Below, in pieces: positions 1 to 25,439 of a stretch of 64,000 nucleotides of DNA. Both the position numbers and the translations under genes were made by a program. Source of the DNA: Sinonovacula constricta. Its lineage: Eukaryota; Mollusca; Bivalvia; Cardiida; Solecurtidae. Location of the stretch: contig CM017559.1 in NCBI GenBank assembly GCA_007844125.1, positions 34,393,812-34,457,811 on the forward strand, written 5' to 3'. Under the pieces are notes generated by a model that saw nothing but the letters and a program-made list of their open reading frames with translations, ran no database searches and was not told where the DNA came from. How positions within the stretch are numbered: the first letter of the stretch is position 1; each line of letters starts with the position of its first letter.

Positions 1-190
1 CTCGCTGCTGGCTGCTGGCTGGCTGGCTGGCTGGCTGGATGGCTGGCTTGGCTGGCTCGCTCGCTCCTCGCTCGCTGCTCGCTCGCTCGCTCGCTCGCTC
101 GCTGCTCCGCTGCTCGCTCGCTCGCTCGCTCGCCTCGCTAGCTCGCTCGCTCGCTCGCTCGCTCGCTAGATCGATCTAGATCGATCTCCG
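1..190. repeat. CTGG/CTCG tetranucleotide microsatellite
   Basis: The window opens in low-complexity DNA: a short CTGG-type run passes into a long imperfect CTCG run and ends in GATC-rich sequence near 170-190. It is far more GC-rich than the rest of the window. No gene is visible in it, and the left boundary is outside the window. Confidence 0.9.
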
Positions 191-824
191 TCGATATATC
201 CTAAGACGGGATTGCGTATGTAATAAACGCTGGTTAAAAGAGGTGTAATTTAAGAAGAATACATGGGTTTATGCAGTCAATTTAATATCTTTTGTGAGCA
301 TAGAATTTAACGTTCTCCGGTACTTTTGGAATGAACGTCACTTTTGTTTCTATTGTATCGAACGAAGAATTCATAGATCTGAGCTTTTAGAATGTTCGTC
401 AGATAACTTAATCAACATGACTTTTCTGATGCTTTACCGATTTTCTTTATTTTTTAACAATATGTTAAAGATGACGGTTAATCAATATCTTTTTAAGCAT
501 ATTTTAAAAATGTTTCAGAGGAACGTGGTGTTAATTTAATAAAGTAATTATCGTTAAATGTGCAGTGTCGTCAGTTTGCCAGTGTAAATTTACATGTAGT
601 TGACACTCATTATTAGCATTGATGCATTGTAGTTTATCATAACTAATAAGTAAAAATCATAACTATTTCAAAAAACATTGTTGTTTTATAAAGATAATGG
701 TTTACGATCGTTAAAAAAAACATTTATATAAAATTTTCATTCCATGTGCAAAGCACTTATTTTTACATAAGTCCTTGAATAAAAACGAAAATACTATTTT
801 GCAATTCTTGCTTCAAGATAAAAT
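191..824. other. AT-rich intergenic DNA, nothing recognised
   Basis: Short open frames only. They have no recognisable domain, no splice context and no similarity to the nAChR exons elsewhere in the window. Confidence 0.6.
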
Positions 825-1060
825 GTCTCTTACAGAAAGGTCACTTAACGAGGTGCTCATTTATTGTGTATTTTCTGGAGTATGTGTCCCATCTGACGAG
901 ATGATTACGACTGCCGGAATCTTTGCTTACTTGTTCTTCCACTCATGCCTACCCTCACCGACAATGACTGATTACAAAGCTAGATAATAGAGAATTAGAG
1001 AGTTCCTGGAAGTTTCTGGACTTGCACTTTGGTCAGATAATATGCGAAATATTCCGGAAA
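825..1060 (+). repeat. Duplicated 3'-flank segment, copy A
   Basis: This stretch is clearly similar to 23022-23215 and more weakly to 29705-29930. Shared blocks include GGAGTATGTGTCCCATCTGA at about 880 and at about 23070. Each copy lies on the 3' side of an nAChR unit (gene 1, psi-1, psi-2), so it is read as duplicated downstream flank. A dispersed repeat is the alternative. Confidence 0.65.
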
Positions 1061-2213
1061 CGCGACTGCAGCAAAGTCAAAGGAATCCGAGTAAACCAGT
1101 ACAGTCAGATTATTTAATAGGTGTACATATATATAACTGGTATGTACGTGGAACAGAACTTCACGAATTTTATGCTCTTTTGTCTTCCCAAAACCCTGAT
1201 ATTGTTAAAAATGTATCCATTTATATTTATAAACTAATGAATGCAATTAATGACATTTAAACATTCGCTTTATACAACTACTGTACTGTACTTGACATTT
1301 TATTATGTGTTATATATTAATATGTATTTTGGGCCGGTGGCCTTTATGTACAAATAAACGATTTGATTGATTAATTGAATATAAGGGAGGAACCAAAAAG
1401 GTAAATTAACAGATGTTTTTATAACAACGCTAAGGGACCGATTTTGATATCGTATCGTAATTACGTTGTAATTTATGAGGGTCATAGATGTATAATAAAC
1501 AAGAAAACCGTTGATACGAAGCATCAAAGGCGACGTAAACGATTAAAAATGTAATAAAATTAATAAAATTAATTAATAAAGTGAAATACAAAATAGAAGT
1601 CATTGTACCGAATTCTGACCCGTATTGTATCAGGGTTATGAAAGTCCGCGAAACTGACTTTCCCCATATGCAAGTTTTAGTGAGGATTCCATATATAGGC
1701 GTCGCGCTCCAGCGCTTCGCCAATAATACAGAAAATATATGTGTCTCTATGGTATTCAATAAAGACAAGTAAGACACAACATATGTCATAGTTTAATGAC
1801 CTTTAAAAATGTCTCATTTCATTTACAATTAGGGGTAAACGGAAAACGGTAATTAACAAAGCATCAAGTAAATAAGACTTAACTGTCTATATTTTTTGCA
1901 ATGATGAACACGTGGAAAAAAAATATTGAGTATGAGAAAAACACAACAACTGAATGCAATCAGATCTAGCCTTTCGGGGTTGCAATTTCATGACGATATG
2001 TAATGGACGAACAAGTTGTCTTCGAAAATCGGATGAATATAATTTTCCCTCATTCTCATTTATTTAAGCTCTATATGAAAAATCTCAATGTCCGTTCAAG
2101 TGAAGTTACATGATCTTAAATGATAAATTTGTGCAGTGTGGGAATGAGGTGTTTCTATGCATGAATTGTAGGAAAATATAAACAAAATAATTGCTTTTGG
2201 AGCAACGGGAGCC
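1061..2213. other. 3' flank of gene 1, no gene seen
   Basis: No exon-like sequence. A short block around 1511-1560 (GGCGACG after a GATACGAAGCATC-type motif) is similar to 17310-17345, so it is probably a small dispersed repeat. The frames open here lack any family resemblance. Confidence 0.55.
2059..2064 (-). promoter_or_regulatory. Candidate polyadenylation signal of gene 1
   Basis: TTTATT on the plus strand is AATAAA on the coding strand, about 150 bp after the gene 1 stop codon. The hexamer is common in AT-rich DNA, so this is only a candidate. Confidence 0.3.
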
Positions 2214-15106
<12,893 letters not shown>

Positions 15107-15139
15107 ATTTTTGTTTGCCACCGATTTTACAGCTGTTTC

Positions 15140-15725
15140 TTCCTCTAGCTGAGTTCAACAACCACAACACTAACTGTCCAAATGTTTCACGTATGTTATA
15201 CTCCTTCTAAAATCAAACAATAATCTAGTGTCTCAAACTTTAGATCCCAGCGATAGATATCCGACAGACCATATGTTGTATATCACTGAATTTACCCACT
15301 AATCAAATCTACACGAGTTTGCTGTTTTCTGTCATCCAGCTTGGATAAATGCGTATTTGTCTTTGTTAAATAATTTCAATATTGGTCAATTTCTCTACTT
15401 TCCAGCTTGCATTACATGAAATCCTTTAACAACAGCTGTTCCTAAATTTAATTAACCCAGTCGGTGTTACTTTTATATGAATAATCCACATCTATTCAAG
15501 ATACGTCACAGCACTTTCTTGAACATGTTATCACAGTCCGTTTCATTCAAGGATTCTTTGATACTGTAACCGCACGAGTTATCCCGATTGCCAAGAAAAA
15601 CACTTTCCCAACTTATCATGTATGAATCATCGCAAACCGTGTTCGAACATACTACTGCACCAGTAAATGTAGGTAAATTCAGTCAAGAAAGATTCGCGTT
15701 GCTCAAGATAGTACACACCTTATAG
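15140..15725 (-). promoter_or_regulatory. Conserved 5' flank of gene 1
   Basis: Segments here recur at matching distances upstream of psi-1 exon 1 (27040-27560) and psi-2 exon 1 (38215-38470). Shared elements include a TGACGT motif (plus-strand ACGTCACA at about 15506) and a block around TAGGTAAATTCAGTCAAGAA ending GCGTTGCTCAAG at about 15708. TGACGT is the core of CREB/ATF sites. Promoter function is inferred from position and duplication only; no TATA or initiator is asserted. Confidence 0.5.
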
Positions 15726-15959
15726 CATACGTTCCTTGTTAGAGCGACATTAAAAAACCTCGGCGACGCAGATATATCGCGCTATGGGAGAGATGCAGAA
15801 TGTAGAAACAGCACGCCAGGTAATTGTTTTACTTCTAGACACATGTGTGACTATTACCTTGCAATGTTGTGTGTACTTTTGGAAACATTTTGGCAGGCAG
15901 CTGCGACATTGCTAACTCTTACCAAACTTTTCTAGAGACTTGACAAATGAAATATTCCA

Positions 15960-16160
15960 GCTCACCAAAAGATCTACGACTATATGCTCATTATGTGCTG
16001 TTTTTATTACTATCACATCATCTTTTATTGGTGGTGTGGTGCCTCTGCAACATAAATGTTTGTTCAATAACTTGCATGCCATGTTCCCTAAAGGGTTCCA
16101 ACTTTTCTCTTGCCAGCCGTGAACTTGGTGTATTTCAAGTATTTTAAACAATCTTAAACA
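15960..16160. repeat. Distal 5'-flank segment shared with psi-1
   Basis: It matches 27830-27990 (CACATTATCTTTTA-like, GTGCCTCTGC-like and CTTGAACCATCTTAA-like blocks). Both copies start about 0.85 kb upstream of the respective exon 1, which supports a single ancestral duplicated unit. The 146-codon minus-strand frame across this copy is not conserved in the other. Confidence 0.6.
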
Positions 16161-18509
16161 AATGATGATGATCAATCTGAAAAGGGCAACAATGAACCAT
16201 TTGTTTGTATATTTAATTAAACTTTTGGTGTCACATTCTATAATATGCTTTACAGTATTATCACCTGACAGGATGCATGGCCCTAGTTCTATGTAGATTA
16301 CATAACTAATCCAGGTCAAAAGATACCAAGTTCCTTCTAATGTCTGGTCCAAGTTTCCTTTATTAGCCTAGTAAATATGGTCACAGCTAAAATCTACGTT
16401 TAACGACATTGATGTAACAAAGACAGAATAAATCCCTACAAGGGGTAATTAGAGCTTAGTGCCAGGCTGAGTGTCAAGCTGGAGTATGAGAGACTTATGA
16501 AGCAGGGTGTGATAGGAGAATGATTGAATGTATGTACCAATGGATGAGAGGGATCACTTAATAATTGTGTTAATTGGTAGAATATGAGAAACAAGAGTGG
16601 CTTAACAGAGAATGAAAATTTAAGATTTGAAGAGAAGGAAGGGGTTCTAAGGCAGAGAGGGAGTAGAGGAGGGAGAGGAGGGTTGCGATAGGATGTTGAG
16701 GAAAAGTTTTCATTTAGGAAATTGAATAAGTGGAGGAGAGACAGAAAGTGAAGATTGGAAGACAGAGTGTAGAAATGTGAACATGAAGCTACGCAGATTG
16801 CCAAGCAAATAAAAGTTAAGGGAAATTGCAAAATTTGGACTGCTGTAATTATTACCTCCCAATTTCAAACTATACATCGTGACACCGCTGGGTGACAATA
16901 TTTATACGATCATATTTAACATAGAACTGTTTTGTTTTTTGTTTTTGTTTTTGTGTGCCTAGACTACTGCATGGTAGGGTGTAAATCAACAGCTTTTGAG
17001 TATCATCTTTACTTTTACAGAATTCTGGGAACATCTTTAGATTTGACCAATGTAAAATTGCAGACTGTGCAGAATCTATGAGTCTACTTTCACATGTAAC
17101 CAGATATCCATTGACGATGTAAGTATCGCATTTACCTAAGTCATACACGTTTATGAATTTCATCACTAAGTACTTGCATTTATAAGAGAAGCCATGTGAA
17201 TCCTCAAGTTCTATCGACTTTTCCTTAGACATTGGATTAAGCTAACTGTATGTAATCAAGACCCAAATTTGTGGTTAACAAAAATTACCATTACTATTAA
17301 GAAAAAGAAAAGTCGTTGATGCGAATCATCAGAGGCGACGCAAAAAATAAAGAAGTAAAGAGATTAAAGCAATATTAGAGCAAGTAACTGACACTTGAAA
17401 CGTTATGGGTTTTATTTGAAGGTTTTCAGTCAACTATAAATCTCGAGAAAAAAATGGTTAACTTATCTTCCTGAGACCATAAAATGGTTTAAAAAAAATT
17501 AAAAAGCTTAGGGTTTCTAATATATTACGTGTTTAGATGTTACATACATGTATGTGTAGATGTTTCATATGTAGAAAAAATGCAAAATAATAACAATAAA
17601 CAATAAAACTAAAGTGCACAAGCAGAAAATGCACATGTGCAGCAGCCTTTCATTACACAAACAAGTATTGTTCATATAGTATTTTTTCGAACGTAGTATT
17701 TTTTTCTCAGTATCGTATAGTTTATTTTCAAAGATATTTTTGAAAGTTACAGACACACACAAATAAATATAGAAAATCAAATAAAAACATAAAATAGAAC
17801 GCCTGTGCGTTGCCAATAAAAAAAAAAAACAAGCATTAAACGATAGTAACCGGATAATGAGCTCGTATTAATCATCTAAAATCCCCAATGGGGCCTTACC
17901 AATTGAAGCATTTGTTACAAAAAGCAGAGCAATACAATTTCACATTAACTCGAAACCGGTATAAACAAGTCGACCCAACACGAAGCTTACATAAACTTGT
18001 GTGTGCACTGCAGGATGGGAGTGTGTTGAAATGGGGATGTAAAATGTGAATAGACCTTTTTACCATGTTTAACATTTGTTGAAGTTTTATGTGGGACCTT
18101 GATTAAATGGGAAATATAGAATTTAAAAAATAAACACCGCCAGCATGACTTTTAACGAAGTTTAATAAATCCCCCTTCCAGAATGTTCACTCTTGAGTTT
18201 TTTTCAAATATTCTGAGTTAATCTAGACTGTTTGTCCACCATTCTCCGCATCTGTCAAGATTATTGTGATGGTCGGAATATTGGCTGGCTTGTTAAACTC
18301 ATGATAAACTTGATATCTCTCGTCTCTTGACGTTTTGTCATACGTCTTTAAGATATAATCTTGTTCTCTTTTTTGGTTTACGCACTGTAATGAACTGAGA
18401 CACATTTAAAAAAAATCAAGTGAACTATTTATTTTAAAGCATTTTTATATGACCAATATATACTAGTCATGTAAGGAAGTGATGCGTGCACCTCAAAATG
18501 CGCTACTTT
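16161..18509. other. Intergenic DNA with a purine-skewed block
   Basis: From about 16440 to 16780 the plus strand is markedly A+G rich (GAGGGAG- and GAAGGAAG-like runs), giving a long Ser/Leu/Phe-rich frame on the minus strand that looks compositional. A 120-codon minus-strand frame at 16870-17232 begins MSKEKSIELEDS and has a varied composition, but matches no family I recognise. The rest shows nothing. Confidence 0.45.
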
Positions 18510-18512
18510 TGT

Positions 18513-18571
<59 letters not shown>

Positions 18572-18634
18572 TTTTATTTTATTTTATTTTATTTTTTATT
18601 CATTTATTTATTTATTTACTTATTTATTTATTTT
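18510..18634. repeat. TTTA / TTTTA microsatellite
   Basis: A run of TTTA units passes into TTTTA and back. It directly abuts a SINE 3' end. Confidence 0.95.
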
Positions 18635-18695
18635 CATTCAACATGACAGTCTCCAAATAACTGAAATACTGTTGGTTGGTCGATAAACCCAACCA
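18635..18695 (+). mobile_element. SINE family A, 3' end only
   Basis: CAGTCTCCAAATAACTGAAA, then TACTGTTGGTTGGTCGATAA and ACCCAAC, match the 3' end of the copy at 32514-32830. The 5' part is missing, perhaps replaced by the adjoining microsatellite. Confidence 0.7.
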
Positions 18696-20325
18696 TTCAA
18701 GTTGGAAGTTAAACATTTTGTGGTTTTATTGACTTTTCGCAAAAATATTTAAAAAATATATTTTGTTCTGTCCGTTAATCGTCTAACAGAAAGTTTGACA
18801 AAGCGAATGTGGCTTGTTGTTACGAACAATGATATTCCCCCAACCTTTGTACAGGTGAATGAATAAAGCAAATTCTTATAATGAGTAATCTTGACAAGAA
18901 GCACAAACAGTACGTCATATTTACCTGACTGGATCTCTATTGCCAATGTAACAATTGTTATCTTAGGATAGTGCCAGAACAATTACTATTAATGCGGTCT
19001 CTTATTACCAAACAGACGTGTTTTTATATAACAATAAGAGCGGGTTAGTGTTCCTGATTTTTTACTTTTGATGTTCATTTTTTCATTGTGCATCTGTTTC
19101 GTGGCAAATGCCATGAATATTGTAATTAGTTTTTAGAAAAAAAAAACAGGAAGACAATTAACAGTTACCTATTCGGACCTTGGCATTTTTTGCATGTTAC
19201 ATTTATCAAAAAGTAATTGGCGTAACGTTGATACTTTATGGGCCCTTTAAAAAATTATCCTTATTTGATGTCAATCAACTAAAAAGAACATTTTATTGGA
19301 AGCTTACTAGTACAGCTTGACATAATTCTTTCAACATGTATAATACTTGTGAACTAAAGTCTCTAATATGGATCCATCACGAAAAAATACTGATTTTATC
19401 TAAAATAAGATTTTTTTAATCAGAAAACAAAACATAACTGGCAAAATCATTTAAGGCGTTGATGTTGGGTTTTTTTTCCAGAAAATTGTATGTACGGCAT
19501 GACATTAATCGTCCGGAAAATTGGGTAATAAACTATTTGTTTCAGATGTTTTATAACCTATTATACATGTTTTATAGTACATATTAATCATAAAAGGCGT
19601 ATCTTGTCAAAAAAAAATGTATATATACAACATAAAATTGATCGTCCTGGAAATTGGGTTACAGACTATTTGCTTTAAATGGCCCATATGAAAACATGTA
19701 AATCAATTTTTATATTGAAAATGAATTGAAAGAAAGACAGATGCATACAAGTGAAGAGACCACATTAATTAGACAGCAAACTAGAAGTGAATGATCAAAA
19801 CGCAAATAAAAACTCTCGTCTCTAGAGACTCAATAATTATAACTTTTGTAATACGTTATCATCCGAATTTTTAAATGCAGACATGTTAACCATCTGTTTT
19901 GATGTGTAGCTAAAATATCATACATAGTTTCATGCTTAGTCTGTTCTTGCGTAGTTCTTGTCACATTTGCTGATATCTTTCTGCAACAAACCTGGTTATT
20001 ATTAAAACATTTGACAGCAAATACATAACTTCCTGTTATAATTAGTAAAAAATGCAGGATGTGGATTTACTTGCATTGCCTCTTTAAAAAAAGCATTCAT
20101 TACTAAAATCATTGAATGATTTTACAAACTTACGGGGGAAACATTTTAAAGTCTTAAACGCTTCCTCAATGTTGATAACAGAGTGACAGAGTTCTTTTTA
20201 AATCTCCTTATACAGCAAGTGATGTAGTTGTAAACATCAACAGTATGATCGACGAGCGTTAAAGAACACTCATAACATGTTTATGGCATTAAAGATGACA
20301 AAGATGGGCTAGCGAAACAATGATT
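18696..20325. other. Intergenic DNA, nothing recognised
   Basis: AT-rich sequence with short frames only. A short stretch near 19070-19120 weakly resembles 34725-34775. Confidence 0.5.
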
Positions 20326-20884
20326 TTCGTCACACTTTCTTTAATTTTAGTAAAGAAGCTGTTCCTTAAACCGCGTCATTGTGTCATAAATGCTCGAGAA
20401 TAAACATTTAAGTGTCATACTTAAAAGATCTTTAGAATTTTATAATGGGTCTGAATTACAGGAGTCTTACATATTTTATAATGCAATTTACGCGATTGTT
20501 TAGCTTATGGCCTGTGTGGATCGCTAGAGAATGTATCCCTTTCGATGAAGCCATTGTCGGAATATTTGTACTGCTCGCAAGGGTGCCATAAGAAAACAAT
20601 CTTAAACAAACTGTCAAATGGAATGACGAAGAACTAACATATTTTTAATTTGACAATACATTTGACTGATGGTACATGTATGTTATAAAGTATACAAATA
20701 CACAGCAATGAAAATGCTTCCTATACCATGTGTACAACAGGATATTTTGTCTACATATATAACGAACGCATTTTAAAACATACTTACACGCATTTTTCTT
20801 TTACGTTTATTGAGTACCCAAAAACGTTTATATACTTAGACTGGTAACTATAACTGATATCAAAAGATTCATTTAAAACCCTTT

Positions 20885-21130
20885 TATAGGTTTAAAACTG
20901 GTTTAGGTAACCCAACACCGGTTTAAGAACACCAGTCGGTATCTTTTGCCGACTGATCGTTCCAAGGCGGTAACTGTTGGGTTTAGTCTGTTTGTTGAAT
21001 GACTCATCAGAGATTTGTTCTTACTTCTAGATATGACTTGCAATTGTACACATATGACTTGTGCCTTTTTCAAATTTTAGTAAATATGTTGCAATGCTCA
21101 GACTTTGTCATATGTTTCCTTACTATATCC
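20885..21130 (-). repeat. Interspersed repeat C, copy 3
   Basis: A well-preserved minus-strand copy: GACAAAGTCTGAGCATTGCA, GATGAGTCATTCAACAAACA, CAACAGTTACCGCCTTGGAA and CAGTCGGCAAAAGAT in order. It has inserted into the segment duplicated from the gene 2 region. Confidence 0.8.
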
Positions 21131-21549
21131 GGCTGATACATGTACCGATACTCACTATTTTGTACGTCATAACAAAATCTAGCTGTGTCAAGATTAATCG
21201 TTTTGATACAAAGGTCATTTTACTTGCCTTCTTATATTTTCGATAAAATGTCGGAAGGAATGAGAGTTTAGTGTATAATACATACATTTACCCTATTGCA
21301 ACCCTAGTGTCACAAACAAGTTTCAAATTACAATAAACATAGCAATATATCCCTTATATAAAATAAAGGAAAATAAACCCGGGTCCTAATATAAATATTC
21401 CTAAAGATTAAAGTCCAAGTTTGCTTCTAGAATTCACTGTGATTTCTAAAGCCCGAAAAGATAATGATATACAACACAATTGTTAAATTTCCCAAAAAGC
21501 TGGCTGCTGTACGATTTGCAATGACGTTTTTAAGGTATGTGCGATATAA

Positions 21550-21600
21550 TAAAGTTGATTGACAAAGTCATATGATAAAGTTGATTGACAAAGTCATATG
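21550..21600. repeat. 26-bp perfect direct duplication
   Basis: AAAGTTGATTGACAAAGTCA plus TATG occurs twice in direct succession with no differences, so the duplication is recent. Confidence 0.9.
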
Positions 21601-23021
21601 ACTTCTGTACACATTGACATTAATAGGACCGTATTAAGAAGAGTTCTTACATAGAAATATCTGTTAAAATTACATGACTAAGAGTTACATTTGACCATTG
21701 ACAACAGAAAACGCCAATTTGTAACTGAGTGTATTGTCCTGAAATATTATTAATCAATGTATGGTTAGACTGTGTAACGGACCTACATACATATTTCGTA
21801 TTAGTTAACACAAAATATTAAAAAGGACGCCAATATAAGACAGTGTAAGAGTGAGATAGGAATATATAAAATAAGCGTTCATGTTAGAACATTCGTAATA
21901 CACTAGTGATTGTTAATATTTAATCATAAAAACACAAAATAAATAAAGGAATAACACGAAAGCACGCAAGTTCAAAGCAAACAAAATTGGATATGAGAGA
22001 TAGGAATGGGATTTGCCGTAAGAACTGATGTAAATTTAGTATCTAATAAAAAGTATCACGTGGCTAGTACCATTTTAATTTATCTTTCAATGGGGGAAGC
22101 TGCAGACCAGCCTATATAGCTTAGGGATGGGATGTTTATCTGCAAATGTAATTCCAGTAATCTTATGAATTTTCTCCTGCAGGAATAACTGTCTGGTAGT
22201 TGAATGAACCATAATCTTGAAGGATTAAATCTAAGCTGGTTTCGGCATTTTATAGACTTTTCAAAAGCACAGGCGCTTTTAGAAAGCTATTATATGTCTG
22301 TCTATTAAAATACCGATGCTATGTTTGCTTTGAATTAATTCATTTTTTTACGAGATTTAAATCTTGAGAATTAGTGTGGTGTTGTTATTTGAATAATTCG
22401 TCATTTCGTTTTCTTCGACTTATCATCGATAGGCCATCATATAATACCGGTAGTCAGTAATTTTTGATACCTGTAACATATACGGTCTTGGGAAACATTA
22501 TGCTTTGTCTATATTAATTTCATTAAAATCCAGTCATAATATTAATGTTAACGTGCTGCAAAGTTCAAGTAAGTTTACTAAAATGTTAACATGTACAAGG
22601 TTGCTTCAAGGCAGAAACCTAAAACTATACTGTGTTTATATTGCTACCAATAGTAAGTATGTGATTTCACTTTAGTAACATAATAATGAACTATTCATTT
22701 ACTGGGATGCCAGTATACATACATGTGTATATCATATATATTAGATATCATTTACTATTCGTTTCTTCATTTCTGTCATTATTAAAACAACATCTTCTTT
22801 TTCAAAGAACATGTTTAAATACATAAGAAAGTTATATTTGAATAAAACAGTAACTTGTTAAACAAAATGGCCGGCATGGAAATGTGATGTATTACAGTCT
22901 TAGAAATAAACTTTTTGTTTGCACTTGGTTACAAATTCTGACCTAATGTTTTCCATATGCATGAAATAATTGCAAAAGTGTGTTTTTTCTGTGTTTCATT
23001 GATGCTTTAAGATAATAAATC

Positions 23022-23215
23022 TCTTCCAGATAGGTCACAAGGTGCTCAATTATTTTACATTATTCTGGAGTATGTGTCCCATCTGACGAGACGATTGCGA
23101 CAACCGGAACATTTGCTTATTCGTTGTTTTTTTCACTCGTGTCTACCTACATCGACAAAAGTGATTAAAGACCATGATAAATAGTAAATAGAGGGTTCCT
23201 GGAGGTTGTGGATGC
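23022..23215 (+). repeat. Duplicated 3'-flank segment, copy B
   Basis: It matches 825-1060 and 29705-29930 and lies about 0.4 kb beyond the psi-1 stop codon. See copy A for the shared blocks. Confidence 0.65.
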
Positions 23216-23605
23216 AATATGTTTTGCACAATTCCTCGGGAAACGGGACGGAAACCGTTTTGACATATGAATCGTAGTCAAGCAACTATTACGATTATTT
23301 TGGTCGTTGTTAATACATAACGGAATTAACTACACAGACTAGTTAACATAAATAAATACATACCACCTCTAAGGACTTGATTGTAATTTTTCAAATTTAT
23401 TCGTTGTAGCTAATGAGAAAAGTATGTGACTTGCACTGTAGATGATTAATACATACAATTATGTGACACAATCTTACAAAAAAATCAGATAGCTGTTAAA
23501 AACAGGTGCTAGTACATACGAGTTTGCGGAAGAATGACAGGAAGAAAATGACAATAAAACAAAGAAGGAATTTTAAACAAGTAACGTTTTTGGTATCATT
23601 TTGTA

Positions 23606-23764
23606 TCATTTGGGACAGTTTATTTCATCTAGATGACCTTTGTCATCATAGCGCGTTAGGCCGTTTAAAAAGATTCCAGCCGTCTCAATAAAAACTGTCA
23701 AGGTGAATATATACAGTTATATCAGGTCCATGATCATTGCAACGTAGTTCCAGTCCATGTCAAC
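23606..23764 (-). pseudogene. Psi-1 exon 7 (TM4) with premature stop
   Basis: The same 159-bp length, acceptor and terminal TGA as gene 1 exon 7. [13 protein letters not shown] is intact, then the Arg codon has become Leu and a TAA stands at 23717-23719 where gene 1 has Phe. Downstream residues remain recognisable (TAGIFLN, then INCPK). Confidence 0.95.
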
Positions 23765-24680
23765 CTGAAAACAGAATGGCAAACTACATACACGAAAGAA
23801 ATGAAGAACCTAACTATACTAATACATGCACCCCCTCATTGCCAATATGAACACCTTTATACTACCATGTATGCGATATACATGCTATGCCTTTGTCAAA
23901 TCTGCTACCAATACTGCGTGTATTTAGATATACCGACTACCGAATCATAATGCAGAAAACTTTCCCAATCATAGGTAATGTTCAGACGTTAAGTTTGAAT
24001 GATCAAACTCGTGCGTAAAATAAATATCTGTGATCCTGCACTGAGAAAAGAACAGCAAGGTTATATACATTTTTCACGTCTAATGAGAAACCACATGTTG
24101 CGTTATCTGCATTGGCATTTGCATTATAACATGATAACTTTCATTGCACATGCAAAGATATAAAACTGATTGAAAACGCACAGTTTTTCAGCTTTCTATA
24201 AACAAAACAAAAACAACCATCTATGTATTGATACGCGTCTGCAACTCAGAAAAATAAATGATAAGAGATGTGTATTTTTTAAATCCAACAAGAGAAATAA
24301 ATCTGCAACGACCACACGTAATTTGTCTAAGATGTGAAGGGTTTTTGGGAGAAAGACAGTTTGTCAGTTACCATATTCATAGCCCTGTTTATAGCTTTCG
24401 TACCGTTCGTATGTTGTTTAAATGTTACAACTTATGTTAGCCCAAAATACGAATAATATTTCTAACTTACAAAAGCAAAAAAAAAGGAAGGACCATCTGC
24501 ACAAAAGATTATTGAAAGTTAAATTGAACTTGAAAAAGCCTCTATATGATAACGATTGGTGAGTTGATCATTTATTACAACATTTATCATAACCACTTGT
24601 TAATTATTAAACAATACATTTGCTAAATAGAATGTGTTAAATTCATATTCATCACCAAACAATTTAAAAACAAACTTCAC

Positions 24681-25077
24681 CTGTTTGTCTCTTCCGAAAA
24701 TTGTTTGCTATGAAATTCAGTCAGGCAATGGAATCTTTAAGTATTTCGGGTGCTTCTTCAAATTTTACTGCAGGTGGCCTCAATATTCGTATGTCGAATA
24801 TATTCGTGAGATGGAGACTCTGTCTGCTGCCAGGCGGCTCGAGGTGGCTTCAACCAGCAATTCTGGGACAAACCGTCATTTCATTGGTGATCTCAGCATG
24901 CCAAATATCTTCAGTAGTATGTTTTAAACATATTCTTCACCATTACGACATTGAATGAAACATTCTTGCTGATGAAAAGGAAGAAAATCTGCATTGATTG
25001 GGCAAGAGTCCTTGTATATGGCAGGTGGAAGTTATTTTACTCGTGATATCAGTTCCATGACAAAAGAACTGTCAGCA
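24681..25077 (-). pseudogene. Psi-1 fused remnant of exons 5 and 6
   Basis: From the acceptor side: SADS, LISR, then a stop in place of the gene 1 TVYYTG region, PPAIYKDSCPIN, and QQECF. It then jumps straight to the loop region resembling gene 1 (AGCATGC- and CGAGGTGG-containing blocks) and NFIANNFRK at a GTGAAG donor. Loops B and C, intron 5 and TM1-TM3 are deleted. Frameshifts are present. Confidence 0.9.
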
Positions 25078-25439
25078 CTGAAGTAAATTACTCTTCATCA
25101 AGCGATGTCAAACATGCTTTCGGTGGACAAATAAGGAAAGAAGATATAGTTTATACGTATATATAGAGAAAGAAAGAGAACAAAAGATAAAGGGAATATA
25201 TCTTGATGTGTGGCAGGATGTGACTGATATCTTTTCTCATGTTTTTTTGCACGCATTGCGTATTTACCTTAACATGTTCTTGTATCTTGACAACTAACTA
25301 TACAACTGTAACTATTATTAAACTGTTCATGCTATTAAAGCTTGTATATTATTTGTTTTTGGTGGTGGTGTGTTTTTGTTTTTTTTGTATCTGCATATTT
25401 ATTCAGTAAACATATTGACTTGTTGTCGTTTCGAATTGG

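Larger units (their letters stand above)
20330..22265. repeat. Colinear copy of gene 2 intronic DNA
   Basis: Two blocks match gene 2 in the same order and at similar spacing. The block at 20330-20600 matches 43110-43360 (shared ATGCTCG, AGATCTTTAGAA, TTATAATG and AGCAAGGGTGC-like motifs). The block at 22150-22265 matches 45140-45250 (shared ACTGTCTGG-, CATAATCTTG- and AGCTGGTTTC-like motifs). In gene 2 these flank exon 4. No exon 4 is recognisable here, so this is read as debris of another nAChR unit. Confidence 0.55.

Noticed and set aside
15912..16352. 146-codon minus-strand frame
   Set aside because: It overlaps duplicated upstream DNA whose copy at 27.83-27.99 kb is not open in this frame, and there is no domain or splice context.
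16436..16831. 131-codon Ser/Leu/Phe-rich frame
   Set aside because: It is explained by the purine skew of the opposite strand; no family resemblance.
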